DNA of 64,000 nucleotides from Phosphoribacter sp037045055 (GCA_037045055.1 JBAOHJ010000003.1:496001-560000), one strand, 5' to 3'. Positions 51,291-62,900 are shown, counted from the first letter of the stretch. A program made the numbers and translations. The notes: generated from the letters alone by a model not told the origin.

Positions 51291-51932
51291 TCAGTCGAGG
51301 TCGACGCGGAAGTCCGGCCCGGTGCTCTCCCGCAGCTGCTCGACGGTGACCCCGTCGACCAGCTCGCGCAGGGTGAGACCCTCCTGCTCGTCGACGTCGA
51401 AGACGGCGAGGTCGGTGATGATCCGCTGGACGACTGCCTTGCCGGTCAGCGGCAGGTCGCACTCCGTGACGATCTTGTGCGAGCCGTCGCGGGCGGTGTG
51501 CTCCATGAGCACGATGACCTTCTTGGCTCCGTGGACCAGGTCCATGGCCCCGCCCATGCCCTTGACCATCTTGCCGGGGATCATCCAGTTGGCGATGTCG
51601 CCGAACTGCGACACCTGCATCGCCCCGAGGATCGCCGCGTCGACCTTGCCGCCGCGGATCATCCCGAAGCTGGTCGCCGAGTCGAAGAACGACGCCCCGT
51701 GGCGCACCGTGACGGTCTCCTTGCCGGCGTTGATGAGGTCCGGGTCGACGTCGTCCTCCTCCGGGTAGGCCCCGACGCCGAGGATCCCGTTCTCGGACTG
51801 CAACACCAGCTCGACGTCCTCGGCGACGTAGTTGGGCACCAGGGTGGGCAGCCCGATGCCGAGGTTGACGTAGTCGCCGTCCTTGAGCTCCCGCGCGGCG
51901 CGCGCGGCCATCTGCTGGCGGGTGAGGGCCAT
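51291..51932 (-). CDS. scoB: 3-oxoacid CoA-transferase subunit B
   Basis: A 213-residue beta subunit of succinyl-CoA:3-oxoacid CoA-transferase. The catalytic Glu lies in LVLQSENGILGVG at about residue 47; DGDYVNLGIGLPTLVPNYVA and ILGAMQVSQFGDIANWMIPG are family blocks. The ATG shares one base with the scoA stop (TGATG). With subunit A it transfers CoA between succinate and acetoacetate for ketone-body or acetoacetate use. Confidence 0.94.
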   Translation of the reverse strand: MALTRQQMAARAARELKDGDYVNLGIGLPTLVPNYVAEDVELVLQSENGILGVGAYPEEDDVDPDLINAGKETVTVRHGASFFDSATSFGMIRGGKVDAAILGAMQVSQFGDIANWMIPGKMVKGMGGAMDLVHGAKKVIVLMEHTARDGSHKIVTECDLPLTGKAVVQRIITDLAVFDVDEQEGLTLRELVDGVTVEQLRESTGPDFRVDLD

Positions 51933-52756
51933 CAGTTGCCTCCGTCCGCGTTCTCCAGGTCCTCCGAGCCGGCGCCGGCGGAGACCATCCGCGGGCGGAC
52001 CGTGCGCTTCTCGATGCGCTTCTCGTGGATCTGGGCCCACGACAGCGGCAGCACCCGCTGGACGTACACCCCGGGCAGGTGGACCTCGTCGGGGTCGAGC
52101 TCCCCGGCGTCGTACATGTGCTCGACCTCGGCGACGGTGACCTTGCCGGCCATGGCCGCCAACGGGTTGAAGTTGCGCGCCGAGCGGCGGAACACCAGGT
52201 TGCCGTGCCGGTCGCCCTTCCAGGCCCGGATCAGCCCGAAGTCGGCGACCAACGCCTGCTCCAGCACGAAGGTCCGCCGGTGCCCCAGCCAGTCGTAGTC
52301 GCGGGTCTCCTTCGCCGGCGATGCCACCGCGACGGTCCCGTCGGCGGCATACCGCCAGGGCATCCCGCCCTCGGCGACCTGGGTGCCCACCCCGGTCTGG
52401 GTGAAGAACGCCGGTATGCCGGCCCCGCCGGCCCGCAGCCGCTCGGCCAGGGTGCCCTGGGGGGTGAGCTCGACCTCGAGCTCTCCGGAGAGGTACTGCC
52501 GCTCGAACTCCTTGTTCTCCCCGACGTAGGAGCTCACCATCCGTCGGATCCGCCTGTCGTGCAACAGGATGCCCAGGCCCCAGTCGTCGACGCCGCAGTT
52601 GTTGGAGTAGACCTCCAGGCCCTGGATGCCGGCGTCGTGCAGGGCGCGGATGAGCACCGACGGGATGCCGCACAACCCGAACCCGCCCACCGCCAGGGAC
52701 ATCCCGTCGGCGATGCCCGCGATGGCCTCGACTGGGGTGTTGACGACCTTGTCCAT
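51932..52756 (-). CDS. scoA: 3-oxoacid CoA-transferase subunit A
   Basis: A 274-residue alpha subunit. Starts MDKVVNTPVEAIAGIADGMS; the CoA-binding GGFGLCGIPSVLIRALHDAG follows, and SNNCGVDDWGLGILL, GIPAFFTQTGVGTQVAEGG and KVTVAEVEHMYDAGELDPDE are conserved. ATG at 52756 is chosen; an in-frame ATG 75 bases upstream adds an unconserved tail. Its 3' end couples to scoB. Divergent from galK with a 140-base gap. Confidence 0.94.
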   Translation of the reverse strand: MDKVVNTPVEAIAGIADGMSLAVGGFGLCGIPSVLIRALHDAGIQGLEVYSNNCGVDDWGLGILLHDRRIRRMVSSYVGENKEFERQYLSGELEVELTPQGTLAERLRAGGAGIPAFFTQTGVGTQVAEGGMPWRYAADGTVAVASPAKETRDYDWLGHRRTFVLEQALVADFGLIRAWKGDRHGNLVFRRSARNFNPLAAMAGKVTVAEVEHMYDAGELDPDEVHLPGVYVQRVLPLSWAQIHEKRIEKRTVRPRMVSAGAGSEDLENADGGN

Positions 52757-52896
52757 GCAGCGGACTCTATCCGGTGCCCGAGTCCCGTTGTCTACGAACC
52801 TGACCGACGTCACGTCGGCTCGGGCGGGCACGGGGCGGGCGGGATCGTCGTCTAGCCTGGCAGCTGCGGCGGGCGACCCGAGGAGACGGAGGCGAG

Positions 52897-54090
52897 ATGC
52901 CCCTGTGGCACCGGGCGTGGTCGACGGACGAGGCGGTGGCCACGGCCCGTGCCCGGTTCCGCGAGGCCTTCGGCGGCCGGGCCGACGGCGTGTGGGCCGC
53001 GCCCGGGCGGGTCAACCTCGTCGGCGAGCACCTCGACTACAACGGCGGCCCGTGCCTGCCCGTCGCCCTGGCGCACCGGACGGTGGTCGCGATGCGCCGC
53101 CGCGACGACGACACCCTGCGGCTGGTCTCGGGCGCGGCGCCCGGGCCGGGGTGGACCGGGACCGTCGGCGCGCTGGCCCCGGGACGGGTCGGCGGCTGGG
53201 CGGCGTACGCCGCCGGGCCGGTGTGGGCGCTGGCCCGCGAGGGGGTCTCGGTGCCCGGCTTCGACGTGGCGGTGGCCTCCTGCGTGCCCGTGGGTGCCGG
53301 GGTGTCCTCCTCGGCGGCCCTGCAGGGGGCCGTGGTGCTGGGCGTCGACGCCCTGGCGGGGCTCGGGTGGGCCGGCACCGACGCGGGGCGGGCCCGGCTG
53401 GTCGCTGCCTGCGTGCGTGGCGAGAACGAGCTGGCCGCAGCGCCCACCGGGGGCATGGACCAGACCGCGGCCCTGCGCGCCGTGGCCGGTCACGCGCTGC
53501 TGGTCGACGGCGCCGCCGGCACCGTCGCGCCGATCCCCGTCGACCCGTCCGCGCACGGGCTGGCCCTGCTGGTCGTCGACACGCGGGTCGCACATCGCCT
53601 CGCCGACGGGCAGTACGCCGCCCGGCGGGCCACCTGCGCGCAGGCGGCCCGCCGGCTCGGGGTCTGCGTGCTGGCCCAGCTGGCCGACCCGGTCGCGGCG
53701 TCGGCGCTGCTGGACGACCCGGTGCAGCGGCGGCGGGTGCGTCACGTCGGCACCGAGATCGACCGGGTGCGCGAGGTCGTCGCGCTGCTGCGAGCCGGCG
53801 AGCTGGCCGCCATCGGGCCGGTGCTGGACGCCTCGCACACCTCCCTGCGCGAGGACTACGAGGTGAGCTGCCCCGAGCTGGACCTGGCCGTCGACGCCGC
53901 GCGGGCCGCCGGCGCGCTGGGCGCCCGGATGACCGGGGGCGGGTTCGGCGGGTGCGCGATCACCGTGGTCCCGGCCGAGGCGGTGGGCCGGGTCGCCGAC
54001 GCCGTCGCCGCGGCGCTGCGCGCCGCCGGCCGCGCCGAGCCGGCCTTCCTGCTCGCCACGGTCGCCGGAGCCGGCGCCCGCCTGGATTGA
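52897..54090 (+). CDS. galK: Galactokinase (GHMP kinase)
   Basis: A 397-residue kinase that phosphorylates galactose at C1 in the Leloir pathway. The galactokinase signature PGRVNLVGEHLDYN is at 36-49, the ATP loop VPVGAGVSSSAALQGAVVLG is GHMP motif 2, the catalytic Asp is in GGMDQTAALRAVAG, and motif 3 is GARMTGGGFGGCAI. ATG at 52897 has GGAG-rich sequence upstream. galT and galE are not adjacent. Convergent with the GT2 gene across 18 bases. Confidence 0.94.
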   Translation: MPLWHRAWSTDEAVATARARFREAFGGRADGVWAAPGRVNLVGEHLDYNGGPCLPVALAHRTVVAMRRRDDDTLRLVSGAAPGPGWTGTVGALAPGRVGGWAAYAAGPVWALAREGVSVPGFDVAVASCVPVGAGVSSSAALQGAVVLGVDALAGLGWAGTDAGRARLVAACVRGENELAAAPTGGMDQTAALRAVAGHALLVDGAAGTVAPIPVDPSAHGLALLVVDTRVAHRLADGQYAARRATCAQAARRLGVCVLAQLADPVAASALLDDPVQRRRVRHVGTEIDRVREVVALLRAGELAAIGPVLDASHTSLREDYEVSCPELDLAVDAARAAGALGARMTGGGFGGCAITVVPAEAVGRVADAVAAALRAAGRAEPAFLLATVAGAGARLD

Positions 54091-54108
54091 GCGGGCCGGG
54101 TGGCGCAG

Positions 54109-54966
54109 CTACTCCGGGGTGCTCATCCGCCGCCGCAACACCAGGTAGACCGCCCGCCGGGCCCGCACCATCGACCGGGTCATGAACCGGCCCCGAGCGA
54201 GGTCGGCGCGGCTGAGCAGGCCGGGCGCCGACGCGGCCAGCGCCTCGTGGAAGGCCAACACCTGGGTCGCCTGGCTCTCGGCGAGCTCGACACTCCACTG
54301 CCCCGCGCTGATCCGGAACGCCGCGAGCGACGCATCCACGGCATACAGGTCACCGCGCAGCAGGACCCGCGAGTACGTCGCCAGGTCGATGACGTAGGGG
54401 AAGTCGGCCCACCACCCTCCGCTGGCCACCAGCGCCTCCCGGCGCATGAGCACCGTCGCCGGCTCGCCGAAGACGTTGACGCCCGAGACGACCGCCCGGC
54501 GCACCACGTCCCGTCCGACGTGCAGCCCCCGGACCCGGGACATGCCCCGACCCCCCATGACCAGCGTCCCCGAGGCGTCGACCAGGTCGCGGCGGGCGCA
54601 GACCAGGGTGACCTGGGGGTGGGCGTCCATGGCCGCGACCTGCTCGGCCAGGCAGGTGGGGTAGATGAGGTCGTCACCGCAGACCAGCTTGACGAACTCC
54701 CCCGTCGCGGCTTCGGTGACGGCGCGCCAGTTGGCCGGTGCGCCTCCGCCGGGCGCGGTCTGCCACAAGGTCACCCGCGGGTCGTCGGCGAACCGGGCCA
54801 GACGGGCCCAGGTGTCGTCGGTCGACGTATGGTCGGCCACGAGCAGCTCGAAGTCGGCGAAGGTCTGCCCGAGGATGGACTCGACGGTGGCCTCGACGAA
54901 GTCCGCGTTGTTGTAGGTCGGGACGAGCACCGACACCCGTGGGGTATGCCGTCGCGCCCCACTCAT
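54109..54966 (-). CDS. GT2-family glycosyltransferase
   Basis: A 285-residue soluble GT-A transferase. VSVLVPTYNNADFVEATVES opens the fold, DHTSTDDTWARL gives the first Asp motif, and VKLVCGDDLIYPTCL is the DxD-like metal site. No TM segment. It is coupled to the upstream GtrA gene by ATGA, the typical layout of lipid-linked sugar transfer systems in which GtrA flips the carrier and a GT2 adds the sugar. Acceptor unknown. Confidence 0.9.
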   Translation of the reverse strand: MSGARRHTPRVSVLVPTYNNADFVEATVESILGQTFADFELLVADHTSTDDTWARLARFADDPRVTLWQTAPGGGAPANWRAVTEAATGEFVKLVCGDDLIYPTCLAEQVAAMDAHPQVTLVCARRDLVDASGTLVMGGRGMSRVRGLHVGRDVVRRAVVSGVNVFGEPATVLMRREALVASGGWWADFPYVIDLATYSRVLLRGDLYAVDASLAAFRISAGQWSVELAESQATQVLAFHEALAASAPGLLSRADLARGRFMTRSMVRARRAVYLVLRRRMSTPE

Positions 54967-55466
54967 GCGCCGCTGCCGTCGTCGGGTCGCGGGCGCCGGA
55001 ACGAGAAGTGCTTGTGCCCGAACCACGACAGGAGCACCTGCAGGACGAGGATGACCGTCTGGGCGAGCTTCGCCGACCAGTGCGCCACCTCGACCAGCAG
55101 GTTGAGCAGCACCCAGTTGACCGCGATCGAGGTGAGATAGACGCTCTCGAACCTCGCGAGATCCCGCCACAGGTGCCCACGCACCCGGAACACGAGGTAG
55201 CGGTAGAGGACGAAGGCCACGAGCACGGTGACGACGTGCGCGCAGGCGAGCACCACGGTGTTGTGGACCACCCCCGGCCACCCCGGCGCGGCGGCGGCAT
55301 ACAGGTCGTCGAACCCGAAGAACGCGACGAACCCGACCAGGGTGTTGACCACGCCCACGCCGAGGAAGGCGACCCGCTGGTCCTTGACCGCGGTGAGCAG
55401 CCACCCCGGCGCATCCTCGTGCAGACCGCCCGGGAAGGCGGGCCCGGGGCCGGGTGAGGACGACAT
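54963..55466 (-). CDS. GtrA family membrane protein
   Basis: A 167-residue protein with four TM helices: AFLGVGVVNTLVGFVAFFGF near 33, then VVLACAHVVTVLVAFVLYRY with the family YRYLVFR, VYLTSIAVNWVLLNLLVEV and ILVLQVLLSWFGHKHFSFRR with the signature HKHFSFRR. GtrA proteins flip undecaprenyl- or decaprenyl-phosphate-linked sugars. The start is 110 bases from the divergent LCP gene, and the stop overlaps the GT2 gene. Confidence 0.92.
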   Translation of the reverse strand: MSSSPGPGPAFPGGLHEDAPGWLLTAVKDQRVAFLGVGVVNTLVGFVAFFGFDDLYAAAAPGWPGVVHNTVVLACAHVVTVLVAFVLYRYLVFRVRGHLWRDLARFESVYLTSIAVNWVLLNLLVEVAHWSAKLAQTVILVLQVLLSWFGHKHFSFRRPRPDDGSGA

Positions 55467-55576
55467 GTCCGGCCAGTCTAGGGCCGCCGTCGCCGTGATC
55501 CGGCCGCCGCCTCCCCGGCCCGCCCAGCGCGACGTGTCAGACTGCTACGGCAGTCCAGTCGAAGGAGCACCACCTC

Positions 55577-56917
55577 GTGAGCCCTCGCGAGCCCCGGTGG
55601 GACCAGGCCCGCCCGATCCCCCAGACCGGCCGCCGGCCCGACCCGCCGCCGCCGCCGCAGCAGGAGCAGGAGGACGACGTCGTCGTCGTCGACACCCGCA
55701 AGAGCTTCTCGCTGCGCGGCTCGGGCGCTGGGGCGCAGCGCACCCGACCCTGGACGCAGCAGGCCCGGGACGGGCGAGGGGGCGTGGGCACCGCGGCATA
55801 CGAGGGTCTGCGGCCCGGGCCGGGTGCCCGACCGGTCCCCCCGCGGGGCGCCGGGCAGGTCCCCCCGCCGGGTGCCCGACCGGTCCCCCCGCGGGGTGCC
55901 GGGCCGGTCCCCGCGCAGGCGTCCGCCGCCGTCGGCCCGAGGCGCCCCTCGCGGGCGGTGCGGGTCAGGCGGGTCGTCGCCCTGGTCGCCGTGCTGGCGG
56001 TGCTGTGGGTCGGGTTCCTCGTCTGGGTCCCCTACCGGGCGTGGAGCACCGTCCAGCGCGTGGACCACGCCCCCGCGTCGCGGCCGGCCGACAGCTCCGG
56101 GCGCAACTACCTGCTGGTCGGCTCGGACAGCCGGGCCGGCGTGACCACGCAGCAGGCGCAGACCTACGGCGTCGACACCGAGGACGCCGGGCAGCACACC
56201 GACACGATCATGCTCGTGCACGTGTCGGAGCGGGGGAACCCCCCCGTGGTGCTGTCGATCCCACGGGACTCCTACGTGACGATCCCGGGCAAGGGCCAGA
56301 ACAAGATCAACGCGGCCTACACCCTCGGCGGCGCCAGACTGCTCACCAACACCGTCGAGACGCTCACCGGGATCCGCATCGACGGCTTCCTCGAGGTCGG
56401 GTTGATCGGGTTCGCGACCATCGTCGACAGTCTCGGGGGGGTCGAGATCTGCGTGCCCTTCGCCATGAAAGACGAGCACTCCGGCATCGACGTCAAGGCG
56501 GGCTGTCAGCAGATGGACGGCAAGACCTCACTGCAGTACGTCCGCACCCGCTATGCCGACCCGCGCGGCGACCTCGGACGCGCCGAACGGCAACGGCAGT
56601 TCCTCGGCGCGGTGATGAAGAAGGCGGTCACCCCGGCCACCGCCGTGGACCCGGGCCGCTACCGGGCCGTGGCCGACGCGGTGTCCACGGGACTGGTGGT
56701 CGGCGAGACGACCACCCTCACCGACGCCTGGCGGGTCCTGCAGGCCCTGCGGTCCGTGGGCAACGGGGAGGGGGTGTCGATGCAGGTGCCGGTGGAGAAC
56801 CCGAGCTACCTGACGAAGAACGCCGGCAGCGCGGTGAAACTGCACGACGCGCAGGCCAAGGTCCTCTTCACGGCATTGAAGAACGACGAGAGCGTCTCGG
56901 CACCGCCGGCGCGGTAG
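55577..56917 (+). CDS. LytR-CpsA-Psr (LCP) cell-wall glycopolymer ligase
   Basis: A 446-residue membrane enzyme that attaches glycopolymers to peptidoglycan from lipid-linked donors. A long cytoplasmic N-tail rich in Pro/Gly/Arg (about 75-120, with a 16-residue repeat) is followed by one TM helix (about 135-155) and the LCP domain: NYLLVGSDSRAG, HTDTIMLVHVS, VVLSIPRDSYVTIPG, KINAAYTLGG and GKTSLQYVRTRYADPRGDLG with the conserved Arg residues. GTG at 55577 follows GAAGGAGC. Corresponds to CpsA (Rv3267) in synteny. Confidence 0.93.
   Translation: MSPREPRWDQARPIPQTGRRPDPPPPPQQEQEDDVVVVDTRKSFSLRGSGAGAQRTRPWTQQARDGRGGVGTAAYEGLRPGPGARPVPPRGAGQVPPPGARPVPPRGAGPVPAQASAAVGPRRPSRAVRVRRVVALVAVLAVLWVGFLVWVPYRAWSTVQRVDHAPASRPADSSGRNYLLVGSDSRAGVTTQQAQTYGVDTEDAGQHTDTIMLVHVSERGNPPVVLSIPRDSYVTIPGKGQNKINAAYTLGGARLLTNTVETLTGIRIDGFLEVGLIGFATIVDSLGGVEICVPFAMKDEHSGIDVKAGCQQMDGKTSLQYVRTRYADPRGDLGRAERQRQFLGAVMKKAVTPATAVDPGRYRAVADAVSTGLVVGETTTLTDAWRVLQALRSVGNGEGVSMQVPVENPSYLTKNAGSAVKLHDAQAKVLFTALKNDESVSAPPAR
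55823..55918 (+). repeat. 48-base tandem repeat in the LCP gene
   Basis: Two near-identical 48-base units begin at 55823 and 55871, encoding GARPVPPRGAGxVPxx twice in the cytoplasmic tail before the TM helix. Units differ at a few bases. Such a basic Pro-rich tail could be a protein-binding or phosphorylated region; this is inference. Confidence 0.7.
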
Positions 56918-56939
56918 TCCCCGCGACCGCCGGGCAGCG

Positions 56940-59900
56940 CTACCGACCGACCGGCAACCGGCGCCGAGCCAGCAGCAGGCCGGCGCCCAGCAGCAGCAGG
57001 AGCAGCCCGGCCAGGCCCATTGCGGGCACGTGCGGGCCCACCCCGGTGCGCGGCAGGTCGACGGCCGGGACGGGGTGCTCGGTCGAGCACGACAGGCACT
57101 GGTCCGGCGGGGTGGCGCCGGTGCCCGTGACGACGTTGCGCAGCGTCACCCCCGCGGCGTCGGCGTCGACGGTGACCGGGTAGGACAGCGTCAGCGTCAC
57201 GCCGGCGGGCAGGCTGGGGATCGTCCACGTCAGGGTCGTGCCGGACACCGCGGCACTGGTCCCCTGGGGCGCGTCGAGGGTGCCCAGGGCGGCGTGCGCG
57301 AGGACCTGGCTCAGGTCGTCGATGACGACGAGGTCGGCGAAGGGCGAGCGCGACCGGCTGGTCACCTCGAGGGTGTACCGGACGACCTCACCGGGCCGCA
57401 CGCTCGTGCCGCTGAGTGGGTCGGCACTCTTGCGCAGCGTCCAGGTCGCCGAGATGGGGTGCTCGGTCTCGGTGGTGCAGGTCGGGCAGGGCGAGGGTGG
57501 CGGAGTGCTGCCGCCCCCGCCGTCACCCGTCCCGGTGCCGGTCACGACGTTGTGGATCCGGGCCCCTGCCGCGTCGGCCTTGACGGTCACCGTGTAGGTC
57601 AGGGTCACCGACGCGCCGGTCGGGACCGCGGGCACCTGCCAGGTGAGGGTCGGGCCGACCACCGCGGCCGTGCCGACCGGGGCCGGCCCGATCGCCACGA
57701 GGTCGGCGTAGGCGAGCACCCCGGACAGGTCGTCGGTCGCCGTCACCGGGCCCAGGGCCGCGACCGCGGACAGGTTGGTCACCGTGAGCGAGTACGTCAC
57801 CGAGCTGCCGGGCGCGACGAGGGTGCCCGAGGCCGGGTCGGCCGACTTGGTGATCGTCCAGGCGGGGACCACCGGGTGCTCGGTCGTCTGGCAGGAGGGG
57901 ACCTCCACCGGCGCGAGCCGCCCGCCGCCGCCCAGCCGCAGCGGCGGGCAGCCGAGCGGGGGCTTCTCGCCCTGGCCGACGACCGCGTTGCGCAGCGTCG
58001 CTGCCCAGGCGTCGGGGTTCACCCGCACGGTGTAGCTCAGCGACACCGGGGTGGGCGCCACCAGCCGGCCCACCGACCAGATCAGGGAGGTCCCCTGCTG
58101 GGCGAGCGTGCCGACGCTCGGGGTCACCGGCGCCAGGGCGGCATAGGGCAGCACCTGGGACAGGTCGTCGGTGACGACGACGTCCTCGACCACCCCGACG
58201 CCGGTCGGGGTGACCGTGACCGTGTAGGTGACCTCGTCGCCGGGTCGCAGCAGGGTGCCCGAGGGCGGGTCGCTGGTCTTGGTGATGGTGTAGTCCGCGG
58301 GCAGCCGCTGCAGCGGGTTGGTGACCGTGACGACCGGGTGGGCGACGACCCGGTCGGCGTCGCCGCCGGGGATCTGGAAGGTGGCGCTCTGGCCCGCCAC
58401 GGTCACCGGGTTGTCGAGGATGTCGGCGACCGCGAACGTCACCGGGCCCCACGCGGCCCGTGGTGCCGGATCGGGCCGCGGGCCCTCGGTCACGGTGCAC
58501 GTGGACCCGATGGGGATGCTCGCCGGGGTGCTCCAGGCCGCGCCGTCGACGACGGTGCCGGCGCCGGTGACCGTGCTCGTCCCGTCCTGCGCGGTGCAGC
58601 TGAACGACATGTCGTATGCCGTGTCCGCGGGCAGCGCGGCGACGTCGCCGGTGACGACCTTGCGGATCTGCAGGTCGGTGGTGAGCCGTTCGACACGGTT
58701 GGTGACGAGCAGCTCGGCGAGCGGGTCCGCGGCGACGAGCACCCCACCGGGCGGGGAGAATACCGGCTCGCCCCACTTGTAGGACTCGTCGCCGGCGACC
58801 GGCAGCCGGCCGGCCGGGGCCTCGCCGTCGAGCACGCAGGTCGCGCCGACGAGGGCGCCCTGGATGGTCGTGGTGCCCTCGCCGACGACGCTCCACGTGC
58901 CGGCGTAGTCGGGGTCGCCGGCCTTGGTGCAGGCGAACCCGCCGGTGTAGCGGACGTCCGGGTCGACGGTGACCCCGTCCGGGGCGGTGACCGCCTTGCG
59001 GACGACGAAGGGCGCGGTGACCCGGCGCACCGAGTTGACCACCGTGACGTCGACGCTCTGGCCGTCGACCGTGACGACCTGCCGGCTCGGCGGGTCGTAG
59101 CTCTCCGGCTCCCACGCATACGACGGGTCGGTGAGCAGACTGTCGTCGAGGGCCTGCTCGAGGACCTCGCAGGTCGCGCCCGCCGGCACGAGATAGGGCC
59201 CGCCCGGCCCGGCGATGCTCCCGTCGGCCCGGAACAGCTCGTCGCTGCCGCCGGCCGCGTCGGCGCTCCACTGCCCGGCCGCGACGACCGCGCCCTGGGA
59301 GGTGCACGACCAGACACCGGACACCGTCGTCCCGGCGGGGAAGGCTCCGGGGACGCCGCGGTAGCGCTTGGTCACCGTCATCGAGGAGTACACCCGATCC
59401 GCTGCGTTGGTGACGAGGATCGTCGGGGCGCCGGTGGCCCCCTGGACGGTCACCGGCGGGGAGATCGTCGGGGAGCCGGGCCGCCAGCGCCAGGACCCGT
59501 CGACGAGCTGGGCCTGGGTGGGCGCGTCCTCCGCGACCTCGCAGACGGTCCCGATCGGCAGGTCCACGGTCGGCGACATGGAGGCCGGGCCGGTCCCGGT
59601 CACCGACCAGGTGCCGGTCTGGGTCTGGGCGTCCGGCTGCCCCGGGGCGTAGCTGCAGGAGTACGTGCCGGTGAAGGCCGCCCCCGCGACCAGCGCCGTG
59701 GCCGGCGTGTCGGCGCTCAGGGCCTTCTCGACGAGCACGGTGCCGGTGCGCCGCAGGACGGGGTTGTCGACGACGAGCTCGACGTCGGCGGCCACGACGA
59801 GCTGCCCGTCGGTCAGGCCCGAGATCGTCGGCAGGTCCCACGCGTAGGACGCGTTGCGCAGCAGGCTCGATGCCGGGGTCGACTCGGCGACGCGGCAGGT

Positions 59901-62900
59901 CCAGCCGACCGGGATGCCGGTGGCCAGGGTCTGCGCCGGCGCCCCGGCCGGGATCACGACCTGACCCTCCACGGCCTGGCTCGGGTCGGCCAGGAAGCAC
60001 GAGTAGGCCACGGTGAACTGCGCCCCGGTGCCGACGTAGCCCTGGGTCTGCCCGGAGAGCGTCTTGCTCACCCGCAGGGTGGCCGTGGCGCGCTGCACGG
60101 TGTTCGTCACGACCATCCGGGCGGTGGCCTCGGCGGTCACCGTCGCGGGGGCCAGGGAGGGGGTGTCCGCGGACCAGGAGTAGGACGGGTCGGCCGACGG
60201 GGCCGACAGGGGCCCCTCGGTCGGGGTGCACTGCGAGGCCAGGAAGGGCGCCGAGCCGGGCACGTCGTAGCTCAGGGTCGCCTCGCCGGCGCCGGTCACC
60301 GTCCAGGTGCCGGTCACCGGGGCGTCGGGGGCGTGCACGCACGCGAAGGTGCCGGAGAAGACCCGTCCCGGGTCCACGGCGGCGGTCGGGTCGACGAGGA
60401 CCTTGGACAGCGCCAGGGCTCCCCGGACCCGCTCGACGGTGTTGGTGACGACGAACTCCGACGGCCCGGTCACCACTCGGCGGTCGGCGGCGGTCGCCGC
60501 CACCCAGCGGTAGGAGTCGTCGGCGAGGCCGAGCCCGGCCGGGACCGCGCCCTCGGCGACCTGGCAGTCCGACCCGAGCGGCACGCCCGGGATCGACACG
60601 GCCTGCCCGACTCGGGCGGCATACGGGCCGAAGGTCTGGGTCCGGCCGCCCGACGTGCACACCAGCGACAGGTCGAAGGTGGCCGTCGCCGCGCCGGTGA
60701 ACCCCGCGGTCGCCCCGTCGACGGCCTTGCGGGCCGTCACGGTGAAGGTCTGCTCCTGGATGACGTTGACGACGCGGACGACGACGCCGCTGCCGTCGTC
60801 GGGCAGGGTGAAGTCGATGGTGGCGGCGGTGACCGGGTCGCGTCCGGTCACCGAGATCTCAGTCTGGGCGGGGCGCCACACGTAGGGGTCGATGGGGGCC
60901 GGGAAGGCGCCGGTGTCCTCGGTGACGGTGCAGTCGGCGCCGGCGGGGACGGGTTGGCCGACGGCGACGGTCTGCCCGTCACCGACCTGCAGGGTCCCCC
61001 TCAGCGCCGCGCCGCCGCCCTGGGGCCGGCAGGAGTAGGAGAACGCGAACGGGCCGGGCTGGAACTGGGTGCCCTCGACGCCGCCGAGGACGACCTTGCC
61101 GACGGCGAAGCCGCCGGTCACCCGGACGACCGGGTCGACGACCCTGAGCAGGCCCTGCGGGTCGGCCGTGGACAGGGTCACCGGAGCCGGCAGCGCCGGC
61201 GCGCCCCAGCGGTAGGAGGTGTCGCTGGAGGGTCGGCTGGGGCTCGGCGTGCCCTCGGTCATCGCGCAGGTCGAGCCGAGCAGGATCTGGTCGGTGGGGC
61301 CGGTGAGGCTGGCGGCGCCGGGGCCGGTGCGCGACCAGGACCCGGTCAGCGGCGTCTGGTCGGCGTACTGGCAGGTCCACGTACCGGAGAACACCGTCGC
61401 GTCGGTCTGGTCCGCGGGCAGCGTCCCGAACGGGTTGTCGACGGCCTTGACGATGCCCAGCGTGCCGTAGGCCCGTTGCAGGGTGTTCGTCACGGTGGCG
61501 GTGACGACCCCGTCCTTGGTGTCGACCGTCACGGTCTGGGCGCCTGGGGTGGGGCCCCAGCGGTAGGAGTCGTCGACGAGCAGGGCCGGGGTCGGGGCGC
61601 TCTCGGTGAGGGTGCACGAGGTGCCCACGGGGAGGTTCGGCGTGGTCTGGCTCGCCCCGACGGGCAGCGCGAGCGTCGCGGCATACGGGGTGGTCTGCCC
61701 CTCGGCGGGGGCGGTGCAGGACACCTGGACGGTGAACAGCGCCCCGGCCCGCACGCCCGTGGAGAGCGTCGCGGGGGCGAGCAGTTTCTCGACGGCGACC
61801 CGGCCGTAGACCGGGACTGTCGGGTTCTCCACCCCCACGGTCGCGGTCTGGTTCGGTGGGATGCTCACCGTGCCGTCGGTCAGCCCGGTGTAGCGCGCCG
61901 GACCCCAGTCGTGGCTCGGGGCCAGCAGGGTGTCGCTCGGCGCGGTCTCGGTCACCGAGCACAGCGAGTTCGCCGGGACCGCCACGGTGGTGGCGCCGCC
62001 GTCGGCGAGCAGGACCGTGCCGCCGGAGCCGGCACAGCTCCACTGCACCGAGAACACGGCCCCGGTGCCGACGTAGCCGCCGCCCACCACGGCCTTGGTC
62101 AGGCGCAGGGTGGCGAAGTCGCGGGCGAAGAAGTTCGTCACCGTGCTCACGGAGGTGGCGTTGGCGGCGATGGTCACCGGGTTGGCCGTCCAGGCGAGGC
62201 CGTCCCACCGGTAGGAGCCGTCGGCGAAGTCGCCGGCGAGCGGTGCCTGCGTCTCGGTGAGGGTGCACGAGGCGGTCGCCGGGATGCCGCCGACCTGCGT
62301 CTGCGTGCCGTCGGGGCGGACCGTCACGGTGCCGCTGGCCACCACCGTGGTGCCGATGGTGCACACGTAGGCGACCGGGAAGGGCCGGGTCGTGCCCCCG
62401 GTGTACCCGGTGGCCAGGACCCCCGAGCGCGGTTGGACGACCTTGTCCAGCGCGAGGGCGCCGGTCGCCCGGCTGATCGGGTTGGTGATCGCCACCGTCG
62501 CGGTGGCCCCGTCGGCGATGGTGGCGCCGTTGCCGGCATAGGTCGGGGTCCCCCACGAGTACGACGTGTCCTTGAGCGTGCCGGTCGGCGGGGTCTCGGT
62601 CACGGTGCACACCTGGCCGGCGGGCAGGGGCGGGGACAGGTATGCCGTGCCCGTCGACACGGTGAACGGCACCGGCGCGGCGGTGCCGCAGACGTAGGTG
62701 CCGGAGAACGGGGTCGAGGCCGTGCCGGCGAAGCCGCCCGCCGGGTCGGCGATGGTCTTGGTGATCCGCAGAGTGCCGGTGGCGAACCGGTTGTCGATGG
62801 TGCACACGACCGCCGCGCCGTCCGCGACGGCGACCGTCGAGCCGGTGAGGGTGCCGCCGGTGCACGACCAGGCGCCGGGGACGTAGCCGCCGACCCCGCT

